From Paenibacillus naphthalenovorans (lineage in GTDB: Bacteria; Bacillota; Bacilli; Paenibacillales; NBRC-103111), in contig NZ_FNDY01000001.1 of the NCBI RefSeq assembly GCF_900099895.1, forward strand, positions 310,001 through 374,000: DNA of 64,000 nucleotides, read 5' to 3'. Below are positions 33,451 through 41,848 of this stretch, in pieces; position 1 is the stretch's first letter, and each line of letters begins with the position of its first letter. The translations under genes were made by a program, and so were the position numbers. The notes beneath the pieces were generated by a model. That model had not been told where the DNA came from. It ran no database searches and saw nothing but the letters and a program-made list of their open reading frames with translations.

Positions 33451-36144
33451 ATGGCCAAATATACACCCATGATCGAACAGTACCTCGCCATCAAGGCGGA
33501 GGTGCAGGACGCTTTTTTGTTTTTCCGTTTAGGCGATTTCTATGAAATGTTTTTTGATGACGCGGTGCTGGCTTCCCGCGAGCTTGAAATCACGCTGACC
33601 GGCAGGGACGGCGGCGCGGAAGAGCGCATACCGATGTGCGGCGTTCCGTATCATTCGGCGGAAAGCTATATTGCCCGCTTGGTAGAAAAAGGATATAAGG
33701 TCGCCATCTGCGAACAGGTGGAGAATCCGGCTGAGGCGAAGGGGCCTGTCCGGAGGGAAATCGTCCGCATTGTGACGCCGGGCACGGTGATGGACGCGCG
33801 TTTGCTCGGCGAGACGAGTAATAACTATATCGTTGCCGTCGTCCGTTCCGGAGAAGGCTACGGCTTTGCCGCTTGCGACATTTCTACCGGAGAGCTTTAC
33901 GTGACGCGTCTGGAGGGCTCATTTGAGCTGCTGCTTGACGAGCTGAATGTGTACAGCCCGTCCGAGGTGCTGGGCAGTGCCGCGCTGCTGGAGCGAATCC
34001 GCAGCGGGGCGGCGGCTTGGATGAAATCGGCGGTGATGACACCGCGGGAGCGCGACGGGTCGTCGGCAGGAGGAGGCTTGTCTCCGGAAGGCCATTTCTC
34101 GGAGGCGCAGCTTCGCTCGCTTCCGGAGGGCGGCCGCGATACGCTGGCGCTCTTGATGGAATATCTGCAGGAGACGCAGAAGCGTTCGTTGACGCACATC
34201 AAGCATATCCGGGTCTATGAGCCCAGCCAGTATATGGTGATGGACCCGTTCACACGCCGTAATCTGGAGCTCGTCGAGACGGTGCGCGACCGGTCGAAGA
34301 AAGGGACGCTTTTGTGGCTGCTCGACAAGACGGTGACGGCGATGGGCGGGCGGCTGTTGCGCCGTTGGATCGAGAAGCCGCTCATGAACCGGACGCATAT
34401 CGAGGAAAGGCTGGAAGCGGTGGATCTTCTGTACCGCCAACTGATCGTCCGCGACGAGCTCAAGCAGTCGCTGAAGGAGGTTTACGATCTGGAGCGGCTG
34501 ACGGCCCGCATTGCCTACGGCAGCGCCAACGCGCGCGATCTGGTCGCGCTCAAGGCATCGCTCGCGCAGGTGCCCAAGCTCCGGCAGCTTTGTGAAACCA
34601 GCGGCTCCGCCACGCTGGCGGCGCTTGCGGCACGGATCGATCCGTGCCAGGATCTGATGGCCTCCATCGAAGAGGCCATCGTGGATGACCCTCCCGTCTC
34701 CATTCGGGACGGGGGGATGATCCGGGCGGGGCTGAACGCCCGTCTGGATCAGCTTCGCGAGGCGAGCACGAACGGCAAGCAGTGGATCGCCGAGCTGGAG
34801 AAGCATGAGCGGGAGAGAACAGGGATCAAATCGCTCAAAATCGGATTTAACAAAGTGTTCGGCTACTACATCGAGGTGACGAAGTCGAATCTGGCCTCTC
34901 TGGAGGAAGGCCGTTATGAACGGAAGCAGACGCTGGCCGGCGCCGAGCGGTTCGTTACGCCCGAGCTAAAAGAAAAGGAAGCCCTCATTCTTGAAGCCCA
35001 GGAAGGCATGGTCGATCTCGAATACGAGCTGTTTATCCAGCTGAGGGACAAGCTCGCTGCACACATCCCAAGGCTGCAGCAGCTGGCCGAGCTGATTGCG
35101 ACGGTGGATGTGTACCAGTCGCTGGCACACGTGAGCAGCGCGAATCGCTTTACAAAGCCTGAAATCAGTGACGAATATGAGCTGCTCATTGAGCAAGGGC
35201 GTCATCCCGTCGTGGAAGCGGTGCTGGAAAACGGCGTGTTCATTGCCAACGAAACCAGGCTGTCTAAAGAGGATGGCAGCATCCTGCTGATTACCGGTCC
35301 GAATATGGCGGGTAAAAGCACCTATATGCGCCAGGTGGCGATGATTGTCCTGATGGCGCAAATCGGCTGTTTTGTTCCGGCGAAGAGCGCAAGGATACCG
35401 ATCGTTGACCGTATTTTCACGCGCATCGGCGCGGCCGACGATCTGATCGGCGGGCAGAGCACCTTCATGGTCGAGATGATGGATATTCAAGTGATGACCG
35501 AGAAGGCGACCGCCAAAAGTCTTGTCATCATTGACGAGCTGGGACGGGGGACGTCCACGGGCGAGGGCATGGCGATCGCACAGGCGGTGATCGAATATCT
35601 GCACGACCAGATCGGGTGCAAAACGCTGGTTTCGACTCATTTTCACGAGTTGGCGCACCTGGAAGAAAGCCTGCGGGAACTCCGCAATTACTGCATGGCG
35701 GTGAAAGAAAGCGGACAGCAGGTCACGTTCCTGCGGAAGCTGATCCGCGGGGCGGCAAGCACTAGCTACGGCATTTATTGCGCGCAAATCGCCGGTCTGC
35801 CGTCCAGGATCATCGACCGCTCTTACGAGCTGCTTCATGCGTTTGAAGCGCGGGGAGAGCTGCTGCAGGGACAGCTTCAGGCATCTGCCGGCGAAAGCGG
35901 AGAACGCAATGAACCTATGCCGCCTCCGCAGGTAAAGGAGTCCGAGCCGGTTCAGTCCGGGCAGCAAGAGGTCGTGCAGCTGAGCCTCTTCCCTATACCC
36001 GAGGAGAAGGCGGACAAGCCTTCCCGAAAGGAGGCCAAAGCGGACAAGGTGCTTGAACAGCTGCGTTCGGCCGATTTGGTGAATATGACGCCGATGGCGG
36101 CCATGAACTTTTTATATGAATTAAAAAAACAACTGTCCTCCTAA
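33451..36144 (+). CDS. mutS: DNA mismatch recognition protein MutS
   Basis: A full-length 897-residue MutS, the ATPase that binds base mismatches. The mismatch-reading Phe-x-Glu is FYEMFF near residue 30 (RLGDFYEMFFDDA). The core and lever domains follow, and Walker A is ITGPNMAGKSTYMRQ near residue 615, with DELGRGTSTGEG (Walker B) and STHFHELA. QLSLF near residue 843 matches the beta-clamp-binding motif seen in Bacillus MutS. GGAGGATG precedes the ATG. The S41 peptidase gene and mutL follow on the same strand. Confidence 0.97.
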   Translation: MAKYTPMIEQYLAIKAEVQDAFLFFRLGDFYEMFFDDAVLASRELEITLTGRDGGAEERIPMCGVPYHSAESYIARLVEKGYKVAICEQVENPAEAKGPVRREIVRIVTPGTVMDARLLGETSNNYIVAVVRSGEGYGFAACDISTGELYVTRLEGSFELLLDELNVYSPSEVLGSAALLERIRSGAAAWMKSAVMTPRERDGSSAGGGLSPEGHFSEAQLRSLPEGGRDTLALLMEYLQETQKRSLTHIKHIRVYEPSQYMVMDPFTRRNLELVETVRDRSKKGTLLWLLDKTVTAMGGRLLRRWIEKPLMNRTHIEERLEAVDLLYRQLIVRDELKQSLKEVYDLERLTARIAYGSANARDLVALKASLAQVPKLRQLCETSGSATLAALAARIDPCQDLMASIEEAIVDDPPVSIRDGGMIRAGLNARLDQLREASTNGKQWIAELEKHERERTGIKSLKIGFNKVFGYYIEVTKSNLASLEEGRYERKQTLAGAERFVTPELKEKEALILEAQEGMVDLEYELFIQLRDKLAAHIPRLQQLAELIATVDVYQSLAHVSSANRFTKPEISDEYELLIEQGRHPVVEAVLENGVFIANETRLSKEDGSILLITGPNMAGKSTYMRQVAMIVLMAQIGCFVPAKSARIPIVDRIFTRIGAADDLIGGQSTFMVEMMDIQVMTEKATAKSLVIIDELGRGTSTGEGMAIAQAVIEYLHDQIGCKTLVSTHFHELAHLEESLRELRNYCMAVKESGQQVTFLRKLIRGAASTSYGIYCAQIAGLPSRIIDRSYELLHAFEARGELLQGQLQASAGESGERNEPMPPPQVKESEPVQSGQQEVVQLSLFPIPEEKADKPSRKEAKADKVLEQLRSADLVNMTPMAAMNFLYELKKQLSS

Positions 36145-36190
36145 ATCAAGATTCGCAAGGCGAAGAGGCTGTGGGGAGAAGGGACTAATC

Positions 36191-37648
36191 ATGAAACGAA
36201 CAATGAAAAACTTGCTCTTACGCAAGGCGATTCCTGCCGTACTATCGCTGTCGCTTCTGTTTCCGGCCGCAGCCCCGGCTTGGGCTGCGGGCGCGGGGAG
36301 CGTGACGGAAGTGCTGGAGCTGCTGGAGCAAAACCATGTGAGCTCCCCGAACGGAAGCAAATTGTCCGATGCGGCCATTCAAGCGATGATCGATGCGTTG
36401 AACGATCCGTATACGGTATACTTTACGCCGGAAGAATTGAAGTCTTTTGAAGCCTCGGTCGAGAATCAATACGTCGGAATCGGCGTCAGGGTAACCATGG
36501 AAGAGGACGGGCTCTACATCACCGAAGTGTTTGGCAGTTCTCCGGCCAGCCAAGCGGGACTGAAGGCAGGCGACCTGATTGTCAGGGTGGAGGGAGAATC
36601 CGCAATCGGGAAGACGTTGGAGGAAGTTACCTCCAGGATTATCGGTTTGCCCGGAACGAAGGTGAACCTCCAAATCACGCGAGACGGCGAACCGAAGGAC
36701 CTGACGATCGAGCGTCAAAAAGTGCAGGTTCCCAGTGTAACGGCCGGGCGTTTTCAGCCGGGCATCGGGTATTTGAAGGTGATCGGATTTTCCAGCGACG
36801 CAGATGAGAAGATGAGTCAAGAGCTGGCGGCGCTCAAGGAGCAAGGAATCCAAAGCCTGATCGTGGATCTGCGTGATAATCCCGGCGGCATTCTGGAGAC
36901 GGCTCAGCAAATGGCAAGGCTTTTCGTGAAAGAGGGTACGCTGATGCATACCAAGGACCGCGATAACGTGGACGACCCGGTGAAAATAACGAACGGGACA
37001 ACGCAGCCTTTTCCGGTTTATTTCCTGGTCAACGAAAACAGCGCAAGCGCGTCGGAAGTGCTGACAGGGGCTTTGCAGGATTATGGCGCGATTAAGGTCA
37101 TCGGAACGAAAACGTACGGAAAGGGCAGTGTGCAGCAGGTGGTTCCGCTGAAATCGGGCGGTGCCTTGAAGCTTACCATCCAAGAGTATTTGACTCCCAA
37201 GTTCAGAAAAGTGAACGGAGTGGGGATCGAGCCGGACATTAAAGTAGAGGGCGGAGACGTTCCGCAGCTGCTGACGGCTCTCCGGTTGGCCGGTGCGAAC
37301 CGCATCGACCTGTCGCTGATGCGGCTGAACTTGACCGTGAACGGTTTAGCCGTGAACAACACCTTCCGGGTTATTCGTGAACAAGGTCAAACCTATGTTC
37401 CCTCTCGTGTGCTGGCGGCTCTGATCGGCGGTACCGTGGAGTGGAACGAGGCGAACCGGACGGTACGGATCGGTTCCGCAGACGGCCAATTCGAATTTGG
37501 TTCTGCCGGCGGAGAGCTTCTGCTGAAAGACGGTACAGGCTTTGTGAGCCTTCGTCAGGCGGCTTCCGTATGGAGTGCCCTGAAATGGAGCGATGACGGC
37601 AGGAATATCACGATCGGGTTTGAGCAAGTGAAGAAACCAACCGCGTAA
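36191..37648 (+). CDS. Secreted S41 (CtpA-like) peptidase with C-terminal copper-amine-oxidase-N-like domain
   Basis: A 485-residue exported serine protease. A signal peptide (~1-32, ending AWA) is followed by a PDZ domain (ITEVFGSSPASQAGLKAGDL near residue 117) and the S41 core. The catalytic Ser lies in VNENSASASE near residue 285 and the catalytic Lys in TYGKGSVQQVV near 312. Residues ~380-480 form a copper amine oxidase N-terminal-like domain (LTVNGLAVNNTFRVIREQGQ, YVPSRVLAALIGGTVEWNEA), a putative cell-wall or substrate-binding add-on common in Paenibacillus. It sits between mutS and mutL with short gaps, so may be co-transcribed, though its role is unrelated to repair. Confidence 0.9.
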   Translation: MKRTMKNLLLRKAIPAVLSLSLLFPAAAPAWAAGAGSVTEVLELLEQNHVSSPNGSKLSDAAIQAMIDALNDPYTVYFTPEELKSFEASVENQYVGIGVRVTMEEDGLYITEVFGSSPASQAGLKAGDLIVRVEGESAIGKTLEEVTSRIIGLPGTKVNLQITRDGEPKDLTIERQKVQVPSVTAGRFQPGIGYLKVIGFSSDADEKMSQELAALKEQGIQSLIVDLRDNPGGILETAQQMARLFVKEGTLMHTKDRDNVDDPVKITNGTTQPFPVYFLVNENSASASEVLTGALQDYGAIKVIGTKTYGKGSVQQVVPLKSGGALKLTIQEYLTPKFRKVNGVGIEPDIKVEGGDVPQLLTALRLAGANRIDLSLMRLNLTVNGLAVNNTFRVIREQGQTYVPSRVLAALIGGTVEWNEANRTVRIGSADGQFEFGSAGGELLLKDGTGFVSLRQAASVWSALKWSDDGRNITIGFEQVKKPTA

Positions 37649-37662
37649 AGGAGTCCGGGCAT

Positions 37663-39585
37663 ATGGGAAAAATCACCATTTTAGATGAACATATCGCCAA
37701 CCAGATCGCCGCGGGCGAAGTGGTCGAACGGCCTTCCTCGGTCGTGAAGGAGCTTGTGGAAAATGCCATCGATGCCGGAAGCTCCCGGATCGATGTCACC
37801 ATTGAAGAAGGCGGTCTGCAGCTCATTCGGGTGACCGACAACGGGTCGGGGATGGATCGCGAGGATTGCGAAACGGCATTTTACCGCCATGCCACAAGCA
37901 AAATCGCAAGCTCTCACGATTTGTTCCAAATCCGTACGCTCGGCTTTCGCGGGGAAGCTTTGCCCAGTATTGCGGCGGTATCGAAGGTGGAGCTGCTGAC
38001 TTCCCCGGATTCAAGCGGTCTCGGGACGCGCCTTGTGCTGGAAGGCGGCAGCGTGCTGGAGCGTTCCGATGCCACGGCACCCCAAGGAACGGATATTACG
38101 GTACGGGAGCTGTTTTACAACACCCCGGCCAGGCTGAAATATATGAAGACGATCCAAACGGAGCTCGGGCACGTGACGGATTATATTTACCGTCTGGCGC
38201 TAGCGCATCCGAACATTGCCATCACGCTGAAGCATAACGGGCATGTGCTGGCGCAGACGCCCGGGGGAGGGGATCTGCTTCAGACCATTGCGTCGATCTA
38301 TGGTACCGCTGTGGCCAAGAGTATGCTTCCGGTTTACGGCGAAACGCTGGATTACCGGCTGGAAGGCTTTATCGCGAAGCCGGAGGTTACGCGGGCCAAC
38401 CGCGGCGGCATGACGACCGTGATCAACGGGCGCTATATCCGCAATTATCCGATGGTACAGGCTCTATTGCAGGGTTATCACACACTGCTGCCGATCGGCC
38501 GCTTCCCGGTGGCGGTGTTGCACGTGCAGATGGATCCGACACTGATCGACGTGAACGTCCACCCGGCCAAGCTGGAGGTGCGCTTCAGCAAGGAGCCCGA
38601 GCTGATGCAGCTGATCGAGAGCGAAACGCGCGAAACGCTCGGCCGGCAGCGGTTGATCCCCTCGGCCGGACAGCCGGGAGGTGCGGGAAAGCGGCTGCGC
38701 GAGCCGCTCGTGCAGGAGCAGCTCGAGCTGTATCGGCCGCAGGCCCCCGCAGCCGCGGAGCGCCTGACGGGCACGGTCGGCCAGGCGCCCCGGGCACCGT
38801 GGGCACAGCCGCCTGCAGGCGATGCGCCGCGTCCGGAGCGCCCCGCATTCGCGGCGGAGCCGGCGCCGCGCGGTGAGCCGCCGGCACCTGTGCGGGCGGA
38901 GGCCCCGCGCGAGCGGCTGCAGCCGCGCGAAGCGGCCGCCGCTTCCGGCGCGCTGCTGCGCACGCTGGCACCGGAGCCGGAGACCCCGCCGGCGCTGCCG
39001 GGTTTCCCGAAGCTTCAGCCCATCGGGCAGCTTCACGGCACTTATATCGTAGCCCAGAACGAGGAAGGCTTGTTCCTGATCGACCAGCACGCGGCGCATG
39101 AGAGGATCAATTACGAGCGTTTCTTTGACATGTTCGGCAGGCCTGAAGAGGCAAGCCAGGAGCTGCTCGTTCCCATTACCCTGGAGTTTACGGCAGTAGA
39201 GGCCGAAAGACTGGCGGACAAGCTTCCGCAGCTCGAGCAGGCAGGGGTGTATTTGGAGCCGTTCGGAGGAACGTCCTTTCTTGTCCGCGCCTATCCGCAT
39301 TGGCTGCCGAAAGGCGATGAGCAGGCGATTGTAGAAGAAATGATCGAATGGCTGTTAAGCGAGAAGAAGCAGGTGGATATCGGCAAGCTGCGGGAAAAAG
39401 CGGCGATCATGTGCTCCTGCAAAGCATCGATCAAAGCGAATCAAAGCATCGGAACGCTGGAGATCGAAACGCTGCTCGACCGGCTTGCGGCCTGCCGCAA
39501 TCCGTACACGTGCCCGCACGGAAGGCCGATCGTCGTCAGCTTCTCCACCTATGAGCTGGAAAAAATGTTCAAACGGGTACAATAA
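37663..39585 (+). CDS. mutL: DNA mismatch repair protein MutL
   Basis: A 640-residue MutL. The N-terminal GHKL ATPase shows ANQIAAGEVVERPSSVVKEL, DNGSGM, the ATSKIASSHDL/TLGFRGEAL lid and VHPAKLEVRF. Residues ~340-450 are an Ala/Pro/Arg-rich linker of much higher GC than the rest. The C-terminal domain carries the endonuclease motif DQHAAHERINYE near residue 474, plus MCSCKASIKANQS and CPHGRPI, so this is a nicking MutL as expected where MutH is absent. AAAGGAG precedes the ATG 14 bases after the upstream stop. Confidence 0.97.
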   Translation: MGKITILDEHIANQIAAGEVVERPSSVVKELVENAIDAGSSRIDVTIEEGGLQLIRVTDNGSGMDREDCETAFYRHATSKIASSHDLFQIRTLGFRGEALPSIAAVSKVELLTSPDSSGLGTRLVLEGGSVLERSDATAPQGTDITVRELFYNTPARLKYMKTIQTELGHVTDYIYRLALAHPNIAITLKHNGHVLAQTPGGGDLLQTIASIYGTAVAKSMLPVYGETLDYRLEGFIAKPEVTRANRGGMTTVINGRYIRNYPMVQALLQGYHTLLPIGRFPVAVLHVQMDPTLIDVNVHPAKLEVRFSKEPELMQLIESETRETLGRQRLIPSAGQPGGAGKRLREPLVQEQLELYRPQAPAAAERLTGTVGQAPRAPWAQPPAGDAPRPERPAFAAEPAPRGEPPAPVRAEAPRERLQPREAAAASGALLRTLAPEPETPPALPGFPKLQPIGQLHGTYIVAQNEEGLFLIDQHAAHERINYERFFDMFGRPEEASQELLVPITLEFTAVEAERLADKLPQLEQAGVYLEPFGGTSFLVRAYPHWLPKGDEQAIVEEMIEWLLSEKKQVDIGKLREKAAIMCSCKASIKANQSIGTLEIETLLDRLAACRNPYTCPHGRPIVVSFSTYELEKMFKRVQ

Positions 39586-39670
39586 AAGCGGGACGCGGAA
39601 TTTGCGTTCCCGCGCAATTGCATTATAATGGTAGTGAATATTGAAGCATAACCGTAAAGGGTGATCATCG

Positions 39671-40444
39671 TTGTTCGTTACTACCTCCTATGATCCCTGT
39701 CCCGCGCAGCTGGAAGAAGCCCGGCGGCTCGCGCATCTGCTGAACGGCCGCTATATTGAACGCCGGCAGATGTCTTTGTCGCAGTTGAGGCGGCGATACG
39801 GGGACGAGGAGATCCTTCTGGTGTCCAAGGAAAGGCTCGAGTATCATCATGTCCGGCGGGCACCCTTGTTTTTTCATCCCAGTACGGCGGTTATTCGCAT
39901 CAAGCGGCTGCTCAAAGGCGAAAGCGATCCCCTCCTGGAGATCGCAGGCGTCAGACCCGGTGACCGGATTGTCGATTGTACGGCCGGACTCGGCTCCGAT
40001 GCGCTCGTTTTCTCCTTTGCTGTAGGGGCGGACGGCAAGGTGACGGCGATTGAGAATGCGGGCATTCCTTGTTTTTTACTGCAGCAAGGTCTGAAGACCT
40101 ATCATTCCGATGTGGCCGGTTTGAATGACGCCATGCGCCGTATTGAGGTGATCCAAATGGACCATTTGGACTATTTGCGCGACCTGCCGGACAGCAGCGT
40201 CGATGTCGTTTATTTCGATCCGATGTTCCGCAAGCCGATCACAGAGTCGGCTTCCATAGGGGCGATTCGCGGATTAGCCGACGACCGGCCGCTGTCGGAA
40301 GAGAGCGTGCAGGAAGCGATACGGGCTTCCCGCAGGGCCGTCGTCATGAAGGAGCACCGCGACAGCGATCAATTTGCCCGCCTCGGTTTTGCCGAAGTGC
40401 ACCTCTCCGGGAACAAAATTGCTTATGGAGTGATCAGATGCTGA
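39671..40444 (+). CDS. Class I SAM-dependent methyltransferase (RsmJ-like)
   Basis: A 257-residue methyltransferase. Motif I is DRIVDCTAGLGSDALVFSFA near residue 100, the acidic loop is VTAIENAGIPCFLLQQGL, and VDVVYFDPMFRKPI near residue 180 is a DPMF motif like that of the 16S rRNA methyltransferase RsmJ. Nucleic acid as substrate is therefore likely, but not proven. The start is TTG at 39671 behind AAAGGGTGA. Its stop overlaps the miaA start (ATGCTGA), so translation is coupled with a tRNA-modifying gene. Confidence 0.82.
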   Translation: MFVTTSYDPCPAQLEEARRLAHLLNGRYIERRQMSLSQLRRRYGDEEILLVSKERLEYHHVRRAPLFFHPSTAVIRIKRLLKGESDPLLEIAGVRPGDRIVDCTAGLGSDALVFSFAVGADGKVTAIENAGIPCFLLQQGLKTYHSDVAGLNDAMRRIEVIQMDHLDYLRDLPDSSVDVVYFDPMFRKPITESASIGAIRGLADDRPLSEESVQEAIRASRRAVVMKEHRDSDQFARLGFAEVHLSGNKIAYGVIRC

Positions 40445-41403
40445 CAGAAACGGACCGGCAGCGGCCAAGGCTCCTTGTGCTGGTCGGCCCTACCGCCGTC
40501 GGCAAGACGAAGCTGAGCCTTACGCTGGCTGAACAATACAACGCGGAAATCATTTCCGGAGACTCGATGCAGGTATATCGCGGGATGGACATCGGCACAG
40601 CCAAAGCTACTCCCGAAGAACGGGCCAGAATCAGGCATCATATGATCGATATCCGCGATCCGGATGAGCCGTTTTCCGTAGCGGAATTTCAAGAAAGATG
40701 CACAGAACTGATCCGTGAGATCCATGGACGCGGCAAGCTGCCTTTTATCGTCGGGGGCACTGGATTGTATATCGAGTCGGTGTGCTATAACTTTCAATTC
40801 AGCGATGCCGGCTCGGACGACGCTTTCCGCGAAGAACAGAAGGCTTTTGCCCAAGCGCAAGGCGCGGAAGCTCTTCATGAACGGCTTAAGCAGGTAGACC
40901 CGGAAAGCGCGGAGCGTTTGCATCCCAACGATCAGCGGCGGATTATCCGGGCGCTCGAAATTTTTCATGTCTCCGGAGAGCGGTTGTCGGATCAGTTGAA
41001 ACGTCAAAAAAAACAGTCGCCGTACGAATTGTGTATCGTCGGGTTGACAATGGATAGAGCTTTACTATATAAACGTATTGAAGAGCGAATCGATTCCATG
41101 ATGCAGCAAGGCTTGGTGGAGGAGGTAAGAGGCTTGCTGGCACAAGGCTGCAGTCCGTCGTCGGTTGCGATGCAGGGGCTTGGCTACAAACAGATTGCAG
41201 GTTATCTCTTGGGCCATTATTCGCTTGAGGAAGCGGTTGTGCTGCTTAAGCGGGACACCCGTCATTTTGCCAAGCGGCAGTTGTCATGGTTTCGCCGCAT
41301 GAAGGATATCGAATGGGTTGATGTGAGTGAATTGGCAGAATTTCCTACACACCTGGAACAGATTCATGCTATAATAGCACAAAAGCTTAAGCTTGACCGT
41401 TAA
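40438..41403 (+). CDS. miaA: tRNA dimethylallyltransferase MiaA
   Basis: A full-length 321-residue enzyme that prenylates A37 in tRNAs reading UNN codons. The P-loop is [18 protein letters not shown] near residue 15; [38 protein letters not shown] and the [11 protein letters not shown] motif follow, with [19 protein letters not shown] near the C-terminus. It overlaps the methyltransferase gene by 7 bases and hfq follows by 22 bases, the standard miaA-hfq pairing. Confidence 0.97.
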   Translation: MLTETDRQRPRLLVLVGPTAVGKTKLSLTLAEQYNAEIISGDSMQVYRGMDIGTAKATPEERARIRHHMIDIRDPDEPFSVAEFQERCTELIREIHGRGKLPFIVGGTGLYIESVCYNFQFSDAGSDDAFREEQKAFAQAQGAEALHERLKQVDPESAERLHPNDQRRIIRALEIFHVSGERLSDQLKRQKKQSPYELCIVGLTMDRALLYKRIEERIDSMMQQGLVEEVRGLLAQGCSPSSVAMQGLGYKQIAGYLLGHYSLEEAVVLLKRDTRHFAKRQLSWFRRMKDIEWVDVSELAEFPTHLEQIHAIIAQKLKLDR

Positions 41404-41425
41404 TTATTTTGGAGGGGGCCCATGG

Positions 41426-41665
41426 ATGAATAAGACGATCAACATTCAAGACACGTTTTTAAACCAACTACGCAAGGAGAACATTCCAGTCACCGTCTAT
41501 CTGACCAATGGGTTTCAAATTCGCGGCGTGATTCGCGCATTCGATAATTTTACCATTATCATTGATAGTGAAGGCCGTCAGCAAATGGTATACAAACATG
41601 CCATCTCGACCTTTACCCCGCAGCGTGCGGTTTCTTTGATGCAGCAGCCGGAAAGCGGCGAGTAA
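41426..41665 (+). CDS. hfq: RNA chaperone Hfq
   Basis: A 79-residue Sm-like protein that binds small RNAs. The Sm1 motif ([40 protein letters not shown]) and the Sm2 motif YKHAIST are intact. The C-terminus is short (ending ESGE) as in other Bacillota. GGAGGG at 41411-41416 with 9-base spacing fixes the ATG at 41426; the frame is open upstream into miaA. Confidence 0.97.
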   Translation: MNKTINIQDTFLNQLRKENIPVTVYLTNGFQIRGVIRAFDNFTIIIDSEGRQQMVYKHAISTFTPQRAVSLMQQPESGE

Positions 41666-41747
41666 TCACGTTTGACTGCGCCAAGAGCACAAATTTTTGG
41701 AAGCAACATTTTGGTCATCCGGTACGTCTATTAGAATACATTTCCCT

Positions 41748-41780
41748 GAGCAACCCTGATTCCTTGGGTTGTTCTTTCTT
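41748..41780 (+). terminator. Terminator after hfq
   Basis: GAGCAACCC pairs with GGGTTGTTC (one wobble), followed by TTTCTTT. Confidence 0.75.
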
Positions 41781-41848
41781 TAAGAGGCAGTGCTGCAGGT
41801 TCAGATCCTGTAAAACGCAAGAGACAGATAAAGAAAGGGAGTCGGGGC

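Noticed and set aside
38464-39300. Overlapping minus-strand open frames opposite mutL
   Set aside because: They arise from the GC-rich linker; low-complexity Arg/Ala text and no ribosome binding site.
41796-41810. CAGGTTCAGATCCTG resembles a tRNA T-arm
   Set aside because: The invariant A58 is replaced and no acceptor, D or anticodon arm fits around it.
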